Translations under genes and position numbers: made by a program | Part shown: positions 9,478 through 18,506 of the stretch, in pieces | How the letters are laid out: each line of letters opens with the position of its first letter | Numbering within the stretch: the stretch's first letter is position 1 | The notes under the pieces: generated by a model | Database searches by the model: none | Seen by the model: the letters and a program-made list of their open reading frames with translations, nothing else | Told to the model about the DNA's origin: nothing | Origin: KBS-96 sp049585195 | GTDB lineage: Bacteria; Acidobacteriota; Terriglobia; Bryobacterales; Bryobacteraceae | Length of the DNA: 64,000 bases | Direction: 5' to 3' | NCBI GenBank assembly: GCA_049585195.1 | Contig: JBAUZG010000024.1 | Coordinates: 1 to 64,000, forward strand

Positions 9478-10599
9478 ATGTCCATTGATGCCCTAGTTCT
9501 CCGCCGGTCGATGTCCGGCCTGATCCTTACGCTCCTATTTCTGGCTGTCCGGCTCGACGCTCGAAGCGGGGCAGACCAACAAGACCCCGAGTCGGAGAAA
9601 ATTCATCAGCTCGAGGGCCGCGTAGCGCAGCTCGAGCAGACAGTTGCGGAGTTAAAGGCGATAGTTGAGGCGGAGAATCGCGGTCAAGCCAGCGCGCCTG
9701 CTGGGACGAATGCGGCCGCGCAACAGCAGCAGGCCCCTCAGCCGGTAGCGCAGACTTCTGGTACGCCGGTTGCGGCGCAGAAGTCTCACTTCGAGATGCC
9801 GCCGGAGCTGGTGCCCGAGATTGGAAAGATTGGCGCCGAAGTGGGTGTGTTTTTGTCCGGGTCCTCGAGCCCATATAAACTGAATGGCGGCAATTTCACT
9901 GGGGGTTATATTGACCTGCCTTTATTTGATAGGCCGAGCTGGCTGCACGGAAAAATCTCGTACGAGATTGTGGTCGGCATGACTCAATCGAAGACTACGT
10001 TTAATACGACGTCAAACGTGGCGCAGGTGGCGAATCTGACGGTGTTGAACACGGTATATCCGACGGGCGGACTCAATAACCTGCAGGCAGCGGTGACAGG
10101 CACCGGGCCGGCGCCGTTTCCGGTGACCACTTCGACACAAACCAAGCTCAGCCTTTTGCAGGTGATTCCGTTCGCGCTGAAGTATACGCCGAGCTTTCTC
10201 GAGCGCTACCGCCTGCGTCCGTATGCAGTGGCGGGTTTTGGGCCTTATGTCACGATTCATGTGCAGAACCCAGCTGGCGGAAATCCGGCGAGCTATGGAG
10301 TGCGCCAGGACTCGACGCTTCCGCCGGCCATTCTTGCTGCAGTGAACGCGCTGTATGGGGGGCAGGCTCCGTTTGGCGGGCCTCTGGTTGCGGGGCAGAT
10401 TTCGCAGTCGCCTGAACTCGAGGCACGTGGGCTGCCGGGCGGACACGGCAACATTGTGCTGGGCTACCAGGCGGGCGGAGGGTTATCGTTCCGGCTGACG
10501 CGCAGTTTATCGCTTGGGTTCGACGCACGGTACAACCGGATGTCGGGCACGTACGGCAGTTTTGTGACGTTTGGGAGCCGCATCGGATTTCATTTTTAA
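9478..10599 (+). CDS. Outer-membrane beta-barrel protein with N-terminal coiled coil
   Basis: A signal peptide (SGLILTLLFLAVRLDA) is followed by a short coiled coil (KIHQLEGRVAQLEQTVAELKA, about residues 40-62), an Ala/Gln/Pro-rich linker and a Gly/aromatic-rich barrel region. The barrel ends in SRIGFHF; a C-terminal Phe is the usual BamA-recognised signal. The start may be ATG 9478 or ATG 9511; the latter leaves a compact signal peptide. The coiled coil resembles the periplasmic tether of OmpM/SlaP-type proteins but lacks an SLH domain. Function unknown: porin or structural barrel. Confidence 0.8.
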   Translation: MSIDALVLRRSMSGLILTLLFLAVRLDARSGADQQDPESEKIHQLEGRVAQLEQTVAELKAIVEAENRGQASAPAGTNAAAQQQQAPQPVAQTSGTPVAAQKSHFEMPPELVPEIGKIGAEVGVFLSGSSSPYKLNGGNFTGGYIDLPLFDRPSWLHGKISYEIVVGMTQSKTTFNTTSNVAQVANLTVLNTVYPTGGLNNLQAAVTGTGPAPFPVTTSTQTKLSLLQVIPFALKYTPSFLERYRLRPYAVAGFGPYVTIHVQNPAGGNPASYGVRQDSTLPPAILAAVNALYGGQAPFGGPLVAGQISQSPELEARGLPGGHGNIVLGYQAGGGLSFRLTRSLSLGFDARYNRMSGTYGSFVTFGSRIGFHF

Positions 10600-10616
10600 A
10601 GATGCGGTGGCACCCC

Positions 10617-10653
10617 TTGACGCATTAGGGGAAAGCGGCTTATGATTCCCCTA
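10617..10653 (+). promoter_or_regulatory. Promoter with overlapping 8-bp palindromic operator upstream of ADOP permease
   Basis: TTGACG (10617-10622) and TATGAT (10641-10646) are separated by 18 bp and resemble a sigma70 promoter. A perfect inverted repeat, TAGGGGAA (10626-10633) and TTCCCCTA (10646-10653), brackets the spacer and the -10. The arrangement fits repressor binding. The start codon follows at 10679 after AGAGGAAG. Confidence 0.5.
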
Positions 10654-10678
10654 GATGCAAAGAGGAAGAAAATAGGGC

Positions 10679-13306
10679 ATGCGCAGGTTCATTCTCAAGC
10701 TGAGGAGGCGCGGCCGCCTCGAACGCGATCTCGACGAGGAGCTCCGATTTCATCGCGAAATGAGCAGCGGGCAGTTTGGGAACGCGACGCGCATTCGGGA
10801 AGAAGCCTGGGAACTTTGGACGTTTTCGTTTTTGGAAAACCTGATACGCGACTCACGTTATGCATGCCGGGCGCTCAAGAAGAGCCTGAGCTTCAGCGTG
10901 GCTGCTGTATTGACGCTGGGCCTGGGAATTGGACTCAATACGGCGGTTTTTACGCTGTACGACTCGATGGCTTATAGATTGTTGCCGGTTCGCGCTCCAG
11001 GTGAAATTGTCCGCGTGATACAGCAGTCGGGAAATGTTCTTAACGCCGCGAATCTGTCGTATGCGGAGTTCGAGAATCTGAGCGGGAACGCGCGGTCGTT
11101 CTCGGGAGTAATTGCAACATCGCCGGCGCGGACGGTTTTGGGCACCGTTGGGACGGCCGAGACGGAGGGGAAAACCCACGTTCGCTTTGTGGCTGGCGAT
11201 TATTTCGGCACGTTAGGCGTTCCATGCAATCCGGGCCGCGCGTTCCAAGCCGACGAGCCGGGCGTAGTTGTTGTGAGTCATGCGTTCTGGAAGCGGCACC
11301 TGAACGCAGACCCGTCGATCGCCGGCAAGGTCATCGTGCTTCATGGAGTGCAATTGACGATCGTGGGGGTTGCGCCGGAAACGTTCTATGGCACAGATGT
11401 GCCGCCTCGGATACCGGATATGTGGATGCCTCTTTCGATGCAATCGCAGGTGCTACCCGGCGCCGATTGGATGCATGACAAGCAAGCGCGTCCGCTGCAT
11501 GTACTCGGGCGCTTACGGCCGGGTATTGGCATCGAACAGGCTTCGGCGGAACTGCAACAAATCGCTGGCCGCTTAACACCACACGTAACGCCTAGAGATG
11601 GTCAGAAAAGCTGGCTTGCGGCCACAAGGGCGACTGTGTTTCAGACAAACATGGGCGAGTTCCGCGACGCCCGTGTCATTAGTTTCATTCTCATGGGGGC
11701 GGTTGCCGTTGTGCTGTTGATCGGTTGCGTGAATCTGGTGAATTTAATGTTGTCGCGAAATGCGGCACGTGAGAAAGAGATTGCCGTTCGCCTGGCGATT
11801 GGCGCGAGCCGCGGCCAAATTGTTAGGCAGCTTTGCACGGAAAGTGTTGTTCTGGGTCTGGCAGGAGGCGCGATCGGTTTAGTGCTGTCGGTTTTGCTGT
11901 GCGATTGGGCGCGGATCGGCGTCTTCGCTATGTTCGAGCGGCTCTCGAGCGATTTGTTGGGAGGCATGCAATTGAACGTCGCGTCAGACTGGCGCGTCTT
12001 TGCGTACACGTTTGGGCTCTCTATCCTGACCGGAGCGTTAGTGGGGATTTGGCCAGCCGTATATTCGACGAAAGCGGAGCTTGGTTCTTCGCTGAAAGCA
12101 GCGGGAGTAGAAGGCACGCGCCACAACTTCCTGCTTACAGCACAAATTGCCGCGTGTCTTATTCTTCTTGCCGGTTCGGGGCTGCTGTTTCGAGGGGCTT
12201 GGCAAGCTCGGTCTGCGAATCCAGGGTTCTCGGTCGATCATGTCCTCATGATGAGCGTGGATGCAAAGACCATGGGCGACGTGTCGGGTGGCGGAGCAGC
12301 TGTTCGCCGAGTGCTGGAGCGTGTGCGATCGATTCCGCAAGTTGCGTCAACGGCCTTTGTCGACCGCGCCCCCTTTCTGGGAACTGGATCGGACCGATTC
12401 ACAAGCGACGGGAACAAAGAAATGACCTGTCTATTTAACAGGGTCTCGGGCGGATACTTTGACACGCTGAAGATACCAATTTTGGCGGGACGGAGCTTTT
12501 CCCAAGCGGAGAGCGAACGAGGAGACGCGGAGGTGGTGGTGAGCGAGTCTGCGGCGCAATTCTACTGGCCAGGCGAGAGCCCGCTAGGTCACCGTATTTC
12601 GATCGCGCCCAGGCTGAAGAATGATCTGCCTCGTTCTTTCTACACCGTGATCGGCGTTGCGAAGGATGTTCGCAATACATTTCTATCAAAGATAGACCGC
12701 TATTACCTCTATTTCCCCAAGCCTTTTCCGGACGCGTTCGGATTAGTGCTTGTACGAACGCGCAACCGCCCGGAACTGTCTTTTGCGGCTCTTCGCAATG
12801 CGCTATCGACGGGGAGTCCGGCGCTCGCGCAGCAGTCGTACTTGATTACTCTCGAAAGCGGCCCTGTCCAAGTGCAAAAGCTCATGGTCGAGGCGCCTGC
12901 GACGATTGCGATGTCGCTCGGTCTGTTAGCGCTGCTTTTGGCATCGGTGGGAGTGTATGGCGTAGTGTCGTATTTGGTTGCCCAAAAGACACGAACAATT
13001 GGGATTTGCATGGCAATTGGCGCGCAAAAGAAAGACGTGATCTGGATGGTATTACGCGAGAGTCTGAGATCGGTTGCGCTCGGCGCCGGGATTGGATTGC
13101 TCGGCGCGCTTTGCATTTCGGGCATGCTCAAGGCGGTCATGGAGATGCCGGACCTGCCTGATCTGACGTATCAGGCAGGCGTGTTCAATCCGGCAATATT
13201 CCTGATTGTTGTTGCCATGCTCGGCGCGGCCGTGGGATTGGCCAGTTTTGCACCGGTGCGGCGGGCGATTCGGGTGGACCCAGCGGCCGCACTGCGCAAC
13301 GAGTGA
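10679..13306 (+). CDS. ADOP family ABC transporter permease (MacB/FtsX type)
   Basis: 875 residues. The N-terminal cytoplasmic extension (RLERDLDEELRFHREM) and then SRYACRALKKSLSFSVAAVLTLGLGIG are the signature of the acidobacterial duplicated orphan permease family. Two FtsX-like halves follow. Each has a periplasmic MacB-PCD-like domain (first about 80-300, second about 500-720) and a C-terminal set of helices (first about 330-470, second about 760-860). The C-terminus ends APVRRAIRVDPAAALRNE, typical of these proteins. No ATPase gene adjoins, as usual for ADOP. The PadR regulator that often precedes ADOP genes is absent; a palindrome lies over the promoter instead. Substrate unknown. Confidence 0.9.
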   Translation: MRRFILKLRRRGRLERDLDEELRFHREMSSGQFGNATRIREEAWELWTFSFLENLIRDSRYACRALKKSLSFSVAAVLTLGLGIGLNTAVFTLYDSMAYRLLPVRAPGEIVRVIQQSGNVLNAANLSYAEFENLSGNARSFSGVIATSPARTVLGTVGTAETEGKTHVRFVAGDYFGTLGVPCNPGRAFQADEPGVVVVSHAFWKRHLNADPSIAGKVIVLHGVQLTIVGVAPETFYGTDVPPRIPDMWMPLSMQSQVLPGADWMHDKQARPLHVLGRLRPGIGIEQASAELQQIAGRLTPHVTPRDGQKSWLAATRATVFQTNMGEFRDARVISFILMGAVAVVLLIGCVNLVNLMLSRNAAREKEIAVRLAIGASRGQIVRQLCTESVVLGLAGGAIGLVLSVLLCDWARIGVFAMFERLSSDLLGGMQLNVASDWRVFAYTFGLSILTGALVGIWPAVYSTKAELGSSLKAAGVEGTRHNFLLTAQIAACLILLAGSGLLFRGAWQARSANPGFSVDHVLMMSVDAKTMGDVSGGGAAVRRVLERVRSIPQVASTAFVDRAPFLGTGSDRFTSDGNKEMTCLFNRVSGGYFDTLKIPILAGRSFSQAESERGDAEVVVSESAAQFYWPGESPLGHRISIAPRLKNDLPRSFYTVIGVAKDVRNTFLSKIDRYYLYFPKPFPDAFGLVLVRTRNRPELSFAALRNALSTGSPALAQQSYLITLESGPVQVQKLMVEAPATIAMSLGLLALLLASVGVYGVVSYLVAQKTRTIGICMAIGAQKKDVIWMVLRESLRSVALGAGIGLLGALCISGMLKAVMEMPDLPDLTYQAGVFNPAIFLIVVAMLGAAVGLASFAPVRRAIRVDPAAALRNE

Positions 13307-13337
13307 ATTGCGGGGCGGGACTGGCAGCTTCGACGAA

Positions 13338-14990
13338 TCAGTAGTGCGCCGCTGCGGCGGCGTTCGCTAGAAGATCGGTACGCAGAGCCTGGAGGGCGGC
13401 TTGGACCTGAGGGTCGCGGCGCATTTCCAGTTCGTCGCCGGCCGCGACGCCGCGAGCTTGTGTCACGATTTCCTGTTTCAGGCGGCTGGTGATCCAGGGC
13501 CGGTCGCGCGACCAATCCGCCGCGCTTGGCTCTATGTTGCGCTCGGCGAGAAAGACTTTGAAGTCATCCAGCAGATCGGGAGTGACGTCGAAGGATTGCG
13601 GAAGTGGAGAATGTGTCGACATGTACTGGGTGGCAAAATTGGTGACAACTCCACTCGCGTCCAGTACCGCTTCGAGTCGGGTCATTTGCGGGGGTCTGAC
13701 GGTGACATCGGGCTCGATGCCGCCGCCGCCTTCTACAACGCGCCCGGCGTCGGTTTTAAACTTTGGGCGGGGAGTGGTGGCATCGTCGGAAAAAGTTTGA
13801 GAGAGCAGTGAGTTTCGCAAGGGACGCTGAATGGACCGTCCGCTGGGGGTGTAGTAAAACGCCGTGGTGAGAGCGAGGCCGGCATTGTTTGAGAGAGGCA
13901 TGACGCTTTGCACAAGGCCCTTGCCATAACTTTTTTCGCCGACGATCGTCGCGCGGTCGTGATCTTGCAAAGCGCCGGTCAAAATCTCGGAGGCACTGGC
14001 GGTCTTTGCGTTGATGATGACTGAAAGTCGAAAATGATAAGGACGCGAACCTGCGGGAACGTCAGCAATTTCGGGGTTTCCGAAGCGGCCCTTCGCGGTC
14101 AAGATGCGTTGGCCGCGATTGAGGAACATGGAGGCCGCATCAAGAGCGCTTTTCACGATTCCGCCGGGGTTGTTGCGCAAATCGAGCACAAGGCCTTGAA
14201 GGCGGTTGCCACCCAGCTTTTCAATGGCGTCGCGAAGCTGTGTGGAAGTTTGGGCGTCCCAGCTTGTTACGCGGATATAGGCGTAATTGGGTTCGAGCAA
14301 GAAAGCGCGATCGACTGTAGGCGACTCCATTAGTGCGGGTGTTAGCGAGAAGGTCAGGAGCCGGGCGTTTCCCTGCCTTCGAACCAGGATTTGCACCTTC
14401 TGCTGGCGCGCTTGGGTGAGCAGACCGACGATTTGATCGGGTTCGAGGTTGGCGATGGCAATGTTGCCGACGGCTACTAACTCGTCGCCGGGCATGATGC
14501 CGGCTTTGTTCGAAGGCGTACCGGGAAATGTCTGCAAAAAAAGGACGCGGCCGGGAAGAACGCTAACGATGCTGCCGAATCCCTTTTGCTCGGAATTCTC
14601 CATTTGCTTCAATTGGGCGAACTGGTCGGGATCGAAGAACTGAGTGTGTGGATCGAGCGGGCGAAGCATTGAGGGGATAGCGCCCTCGTAAATGGTCTTA
14701 TCGAGCGGGACCGGGCCTGCTGCATTCGATTCGACGACTCGGAGAACACCTACGAACTGCTTCAACAGAGGATCGAGCGTGGATGCCGATGCGTCTGCCT
14801 GGCGGAGGGCCTGGGCTTGGGCGGGATCGGATGGGGATGGGGTCTGCGAGACGAGAGTTATTGGAATGAGAAAGAAGATAGCGGGCAGGAGGCGGAAAAG
14901 GCGGGGAAAAATTGCAAGACCACTCCCTTGCGGTAACGGCTCGGTTACCGAGCCACGCGCGTGAGCAAGTGGTTGAGGCAAATTCGTCAT
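13338..14990 (-). CDS. S41 family C-terminal processing peptidase with PDZ domain
   Basis: A CtpA/Prc-like protease that would act in the periplasm. A hydrophobic signal or anchor (LLPAIFFLIPITLVS) lies at residues 34-48, a PDZ domain at about 125-210 and the S41 catalytic domain at about 215-400. The catalytic Ser lies in TASASE (about 330-335) and the Lys in SYGKG (about 357). ATG 14990 overlaps the ddl stop as ATGA, which implies translational coupling. Residues 6-24 (QPLAHARGSVTEPLPQGSG) are translated from a palindromic repeat (14919-14973). The repeat therefore appears to have been inserted between start codon and signal peptide. No in-frame ATG, GTG or TTG is apparent between the repeat and the signal. 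Confidence 0.88.
   Translation of the reverse strand: MTNLPQPLAHARGSVTEPLPQGSGLAIFPRLFRLLPAIFFLIPITLVSQTPSPSDPAQAQALRQADASASTLDPLLKQFVGVLRVVESNAAGPVPLDKTIYEGAIPSMLRPLDPHTQFFDPDQFAQLKQMENSEQKGFGSIVSVLPGRVLFLQTFPGTPSNKAGIMPGDELVAVGNIAIANLEPDQIVGLLTQARQQKVQILVRRQGNARLLTFSLTPALMESPTVDRAFLLEPNYAYIRVTSWDAQTSTQLRDAIEKLGGNRLQGLVLDLRNNPGGIVKSALDAASMFLNRGQRILTAKGRFGNPEIADVPAGSRPYHFRLSVIINAKTASASEILTGALQDHDRATIVGEKSYGKGLVQSVMPLSNNAGLALTTAFYYTPSGRSIQRPLRNSLLSQTFSDDATTPRPKFKTDAGRVVEGGGGIEPDVTVRPPQMTRLEAVLDASGVVTNFATQYMSTHSPLPQSFDVTPDLLDDFKVFLAERNIEPSAADWSRDRPWITSRLKQEIVTQARGVAAGDELEMRRDPQVQAALQALRTDLLANAAAAAHY
14919..14973. repeat. REP-like palindrome, copy A (inside the S41 gene start)
   Basis: Outer arms ACCACT/AGTGGT and TTGC/GCAA enclose an inner perfect stem GGCTCGG-tta-CCGAGCC (14938-14954). 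Its ends match copy B at 27973-28058 with compensatory changes in the arms. Confidence 0.7.
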
Positions 14991-16045
14991 TTCGAGTATT
15001 GTGTTTCGCGCTTGGCGCGAGCGCGTTCGAGAGCGAGATCAATCAGGCGGTCGAGCAGCGCCGGATAAGGAAGACCGGCATACTCCCACATTTTCGGATA
15101 CATGCTGATAGACGTGAACCCTGGAATCGTATTAATTTCGTTGACGTAGAATGCGCCGGTCGCAGTTTCCATAAGAAAATCGACACGGCCCATTCCTTCG
15201 CATCCGACCGCCTCGAAGCAAGCGACGGCCAGCCGCTGAATTTCGGAGGTCTGTTCGGAAGAGAGTTTTGCCGGCAGCTCAATGACTGCCTTGTCGAGAA
15301 GATATTTGTCCTCGTAATCGTAGAATTCGCGCGAGGGCCGGATCTCGCAGGGTATGGCGGCGGAAGGCGGGTCGCCGCCAAGAACGGAACACTCGAACTC
15401 GCGTCCGATGACGCCGCGCTCGACAACTATCTTGCGGTCGTAGCGGAACGCAATTTCGAGCGCTTCCCGCAATTCGGCCGGATTCTTTGCCTTGCTGATG
15501 CCAACTGAGGAGCCCAAGTTGGCCGGTTTCACGAAGACCGGATAGGGGAAGGGGATGGAATAGTGGTCGAGTTGAAAGCATCGCTTGTCACGCACGAGAT
15601 ATTCAACGATGGGCAGCGACGCATCTTTGAGGAGCCGTTTCATGACAGCTTTATCCATAGAAGCGGCGGATGCGAGGACTCCGGCTCCAACATAAGGAAG
15701 ATCCGCGAGCTCTAAGAGCCCCTGGATAGTGCCATCTTCGCCAAAGGTGCCATGCAGGGCGGGGAAGACAACATCGATGCCGGGATTGCCGCCCGGCTCC
15801 GGGCAGATGGCATGGGGGCGCCAGCGTCCCTCCTTGGTGATGAAAAGCTCAGTCACGTTGTAGCGGGCGGGATTCAATGCAGCCAAGATAGAGCGGGCTG
15901 AGCGGATAGAAATCTCGTGTTCTCCGGAACGGCCTCCATAGAGAACAGCCAGGTTAATTTTGCCCAAAGGTAAGTTTGGCTCCAAACTTTGATTGTCGCT
16001 GACTCGCCGCGCCGCTTCGAGGGTTGATAGGCGCGGTAATATCAC
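14987..16045 (-). CDS. ddl: D-alanine--D-alanine ligase
   Basis: Makes D-Ala-D-Ala for peptidoglycan in the cytoplasm. The N-terminal signature INLAVLYGGRSGEHEISIRSA, the ATP-grasp core (KPANLGSSVGISK, VVERGV) and the C-terminal metal and substrate site (GRVDFLM..., FYVNEINTIPGFTSISMYP) are intact. Length (352) is normal. The ATG at 16045 leaves an atypical 25-residue leader and lies only 10 bp from the divergent phoR start. A TTG at 15967 would begin just before GKINLAVLYGG and may be the real start. Its stop overlaps the S41 peptidase start (ATGA). Confidence 0.93.
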   Translation of the reverse strand: MILPRLSTLEAARRVSDNQSLEPNLPLGKINLAVLYGGRSGEHEISIRSARSILAALNPARYNVTELFITKEGRWRPHAICPEPGGNPGIDVVFPALHGTFGEDGTIQGLLELADLPYVGAGVLASAASMDKAVMKRLLKDASLPIVEYLVRDKRCFQLDHYSIPFPYPVFVKPANLGSSVGISKAKNPAELREALEIAFRYDRKIVVERGVIGREFECSVLGGDPPSAAIPCEIRPSREFYDYEDKYLLDKAVIELPAKLSSEQTSEIQRLAVACFEAVGCEGMGRVDFLMETATGAFYVNEINTIPGFTSISMYPKMWEYAGLPYPALLDRLIDLALERARAKRETQYSK

Positions 16046-16055
16046 GTCAAGGACG

Positions 16056-17447
16056 ATGCGGCGGCAGACTCTAGTGCAGGTTTGGCTGGCAATCAGCTTG
16101 GCTGTTTGCGCGATTGCGCTACTCGAGACGCGACCTGTGAATGCGATCGCGTTGGTGGTGGCAGTGAGCGTAGCTACTGGGATGTTCGCTGTTTACGCGT
16201 ATTTCGCATGGAGGCGACTAGCGGGTTACTTGAGGCGGCTAGAGGACTACGCGGCGCTGCTTCCATCGAACGAGATGCAGCTGCCCGACAGCCTGCCTCC
16301 TGAATTTGCCATGCTTTCTTCGGCGCTGAAACGCGCGTCGCAGCATGTTGGCTCAGTAATTGACCGCGGCAATTTAGAGCTTGCCCGGCGCGAGACGATT
16401 CTCGCGGGGATGGCCGAAGGAGTGCTCGCGGTGGATCGGGATCTGCGCTTGACATTTTCGAACGAGGCGTTTGCAGAGGCATTTCAAACCCGCCGGCCGC
16501 TACCGGAAGGTCGGCCGTTGTATGAAGTGGTGCGCGAACCGGCGTTGCGGGAAATTCTTCAGGAAGTGCTGGCTACCGGGAAAGCGTCGCGAAGGCGGCT
16601 TCATCTTCCCGCGGCAGGAGGGCGATGGTTCGAGATACACGCGCTGGCTCTCGGGCACGTGCCGCAAACCGGCGCAATCGCGGTGCTGCACGATGTTACG
16701 GACATTCAGCGGCAGGAGCAAGCGCGAAAGGATTTCGTTGCGAACGTTTCACATGAACTTAGGACCCCTTTGGCGGCGATTCGCGGTTATGCCGAAACGC
16801 TGCTGGATGGAGCGCTCGACGATTCGGAGATGAACAGGAAATTTGTGGAAGTGATTCAAGCGCACGCGATCCGGCTCAACAATATTGCGCAGGACCTGCT
16901 GATTCTTTCGGAGCTGGACACGCACGCCGTATCGATGGCTCCGTCGCTCATTCGGGTACAAGAAGTGATTGAGGCAGCAATGAGGACCGTGGAAGGCGCG
17001 GCCAACATGCGGAATATTTCTCTCGAAGTGCATGGTTGCGAGCGGGCCTTAGTTTTGGGAAGCCGGCTGCGGTTGGAACAAATTTTTGTGAATCTGCTGG
17101 ACAACGCGGTGAAATTCAATCGTCCTTCGGGCTCGGTTACCATCGAGTGCCGAACTTCGCGAGAGCTGGTTGAGCTGGCGATTTGCGATACGGGTATCGG
17201 TATTCCGAGCGAAGATCTGAATCGCATCTTTGAGCGCTTCTATCGAGTGGATAAGGCGCGGTCGCGAGACGCGGGCGGCACGGGCTTGGGGCTGAGCATC
17301 GTAAAGGAATTGTTGGAGGAGATGGGTGGATCGATCAGAGTGGAAAGCCAGCTGGGTCAAGGAAGCAGATTCTTTATTCGGATGCCGGCGGCGGACAGGG
17401 AATCGGCCGGAGCGTTGAGCTCGCTCGAACCGGATATAGTGAGGTAG
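16056..17447 (+). CDS. phoR: PhoR-like sensor histidine kinase
   Basis: Two N-terminal membrane helices (VWLAISLAVCAIALL and ALVVAVSVATGMFAVYAYFAW) lie close together with almost no periplasmic domain, as in PhoR. They are followed by a PAS domain (about 110-225), HisKA with VSHELRTPLAAIRGYAETL (His about 233) and HATPase_c (NLLDNAVKFN, DTGIGIP, GGTGLGLSIVKEL). The family phosphorylates PhoB; the pstB and phoU genes directly downstream support this assignment. A longer frame from 15993 exists, but ATG 16056 (MRRQTLVQVWLAI) removes overlap with divergent ddl. No PhoB gene is in the window, so the partner is elsewhere. Confidence 0.85.
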   Translation: MRRQTLVQVWLAISLAVCAIALLETRPVNAIALVVAVSVATGMFAVYAYFAWRRLAGYLRRLEDYAALLPSNEMQLPDSLPPEFAMLSSALKRASQHVGSVIDRGNLELARRETILAGMAEGVLAVDRDLRLTFSNEAFAEAFQTRRPLPEGRPLYEVVREPALREILQEVLATGKASRRRLHLPAAGGRWFEIHALALGHVPQTGAIAVLHDVTDIQRQEQARKDFVANVSHELRTPLAAIRGYAETLLDGALDDSEMNRKFVEVIQAHAIRLNNIAQDLLILSELDTHAVSMAPSLIRVQEVIEAAMRTVEGAANMRNISLEVHGCERALVLGSRLRLEQIFVNLLDNAVKFNRPSGSVTIECRTSRELVELAICDTGIGIPSEDLNRIFERFYRVDKARSRDAGGTGLGLSIVKELLEEMGGSIRVESQLGQGSRFFIRMPAADRESAGALSSLEPDIVR

Positions 17448-17660
17448 GCCAATGCTTGTAAGGGCGTAGTCTTTGGCCGGCTAGTACTGTAGTTACACGA
17501 TTGTAATGTTTGCGCCACATTGACTTTATGCATCGGCACCGATACTAGAACAGCTTGCGAGAATGGAGTTAGGAAAGCCGGCCTGGCGCTTGTGGTTTTC
17601 GATTGAAAATACGGCGCGCGATTGAGGCGCGGGGGAGCTATTTCAGCTCGGAGATAATTT

Positions 17661-18479
17661 GTGGCAAGTCCGCAACAAGTGAAAGAAGGAACAGCGCCTC
17701 AGGCGGAGAACATGAGTGAGGCGCGAACTGGCGCCCCGAAGTTACAGGCGTTGAATTTGAATTTTTTCTATGGAATCGCTCAGGCGCTCCATGACATTAA
17801 CATGGAGATTTCGACGAATAAGATAACGGCATTCATCGGTCCTTCGGGCTGCGGCAAATCGACGTTTCTGCGGACCATGAACCGAATGAACGAAACCATT
17901 CGAAATGCGCGCTATAACGGCCAGGTGATGCTGGATGGGGCCGACGTGTTGAAGATGGACGTTACGGGAGTTCGGCGGCGGGTGGGAATGGTGTTTCAAA
18001 AATCGAATCCGTTTCCTAAGACGATTTTTGATAACGTGGCATACGGGTTAAGAGTTAATGGCTTAACAAAAAGAGGTGTGCTGAACGATACGGTGCAGAG
18101 GAGTCTGGAACGCGCGGCGCTGTGGACAGAAGTCAAGGATAAATTAAACAAGCCTGCGAGCGCTCTCTCTGGCGGCCAGCAGCAGCGGCTTTGCATCGCA
18201 CGAGCTTTGGCGGTGGAACCGGAGGTGCTTTTGCTGGACGAGCCGTGTTCGGCGCTCGATCCAATAGCGACGGCGAAAATTGAAGAGCTGCTATTCCAGA
18301 TCAGGGATACGACAACAGTTGTGATCGTGACGCACAACATGCAGCAGGCGGCGCGCGTGGCCGACTATACCGGGTTTTTTCTATTGGGGAGGCTGATCGA
18401 ATTTGACGTGACGAGAGTGATCTTCCAAAACCCAAAAAAGAAAGAAACAGAAGATTACGTAACGGGCCGTTTTGGTTGA
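17661..18479 (+). CDS. pstB: Phosphate ABC transporter ATP-binding protein PstB
   Basis: ATPase that powers phosphate uptake with PstC/PstA. Walker A GPSGCGKST, Q-loop FQKSNPFPKTIFDNVAYGLR (the PFP.SI.DN pattern is PstB-specific), signature LSGGQQQRLCIARALA, Walker B LLLDEPCSALDP and the switch His in VTHNMQQAARV are all present. Start is GTG 17661 or ATG 17712; the latter follows GGCGGAGAAC and begins just before the conserved domain. pstS, pstC and pstA are not in the window. The 213-bp gap after phoR suggests its own promoter. Confidence 0.93.
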   Translation: MASPQQVKEGTAPQAENMSEARTGAPKLQALNLNFFYGIAQALHDINMEISTNKITAFIGPSGCGKSTFLRTMNRMNETIRNARYNGQVMLDGADVLKMDVTGVRRRVGMVFQKSNPFPKTIFDNVAYGLRVNGLTKRGVLNDTVQRSLERAALWTEVKDKLNKPASALSGGQQQRLCIARALAVEPEVLLLDEPCSALDPIATAKIEELLFQIRDTTTVVIVTHNMQQAARVADYTGFFLLGRLIEFDVTRVIFQNPKKKETEDYVTGRFG

Positions 18480-18506
18480 TTCGCCGCGCGGGCAAGGGAG
18501 AGATAG

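Noticed and set aside
9371..9485. 38-residue N-terminal extension of the YfhO protein
   Set aside because: It overlaps the divergent gene start and lacks hydrophobic or conserved sequence before MAKSNAKPF.
17487..17507. CTGTAGT...TTGTAAT resembling a Pho box before pstB
   Set aside because: The half-sites are 14 bp apart instead of 11 and match poorly. A short TTACA/TGTAA inverted repeat (17493-17506) is present, but is too common to call.
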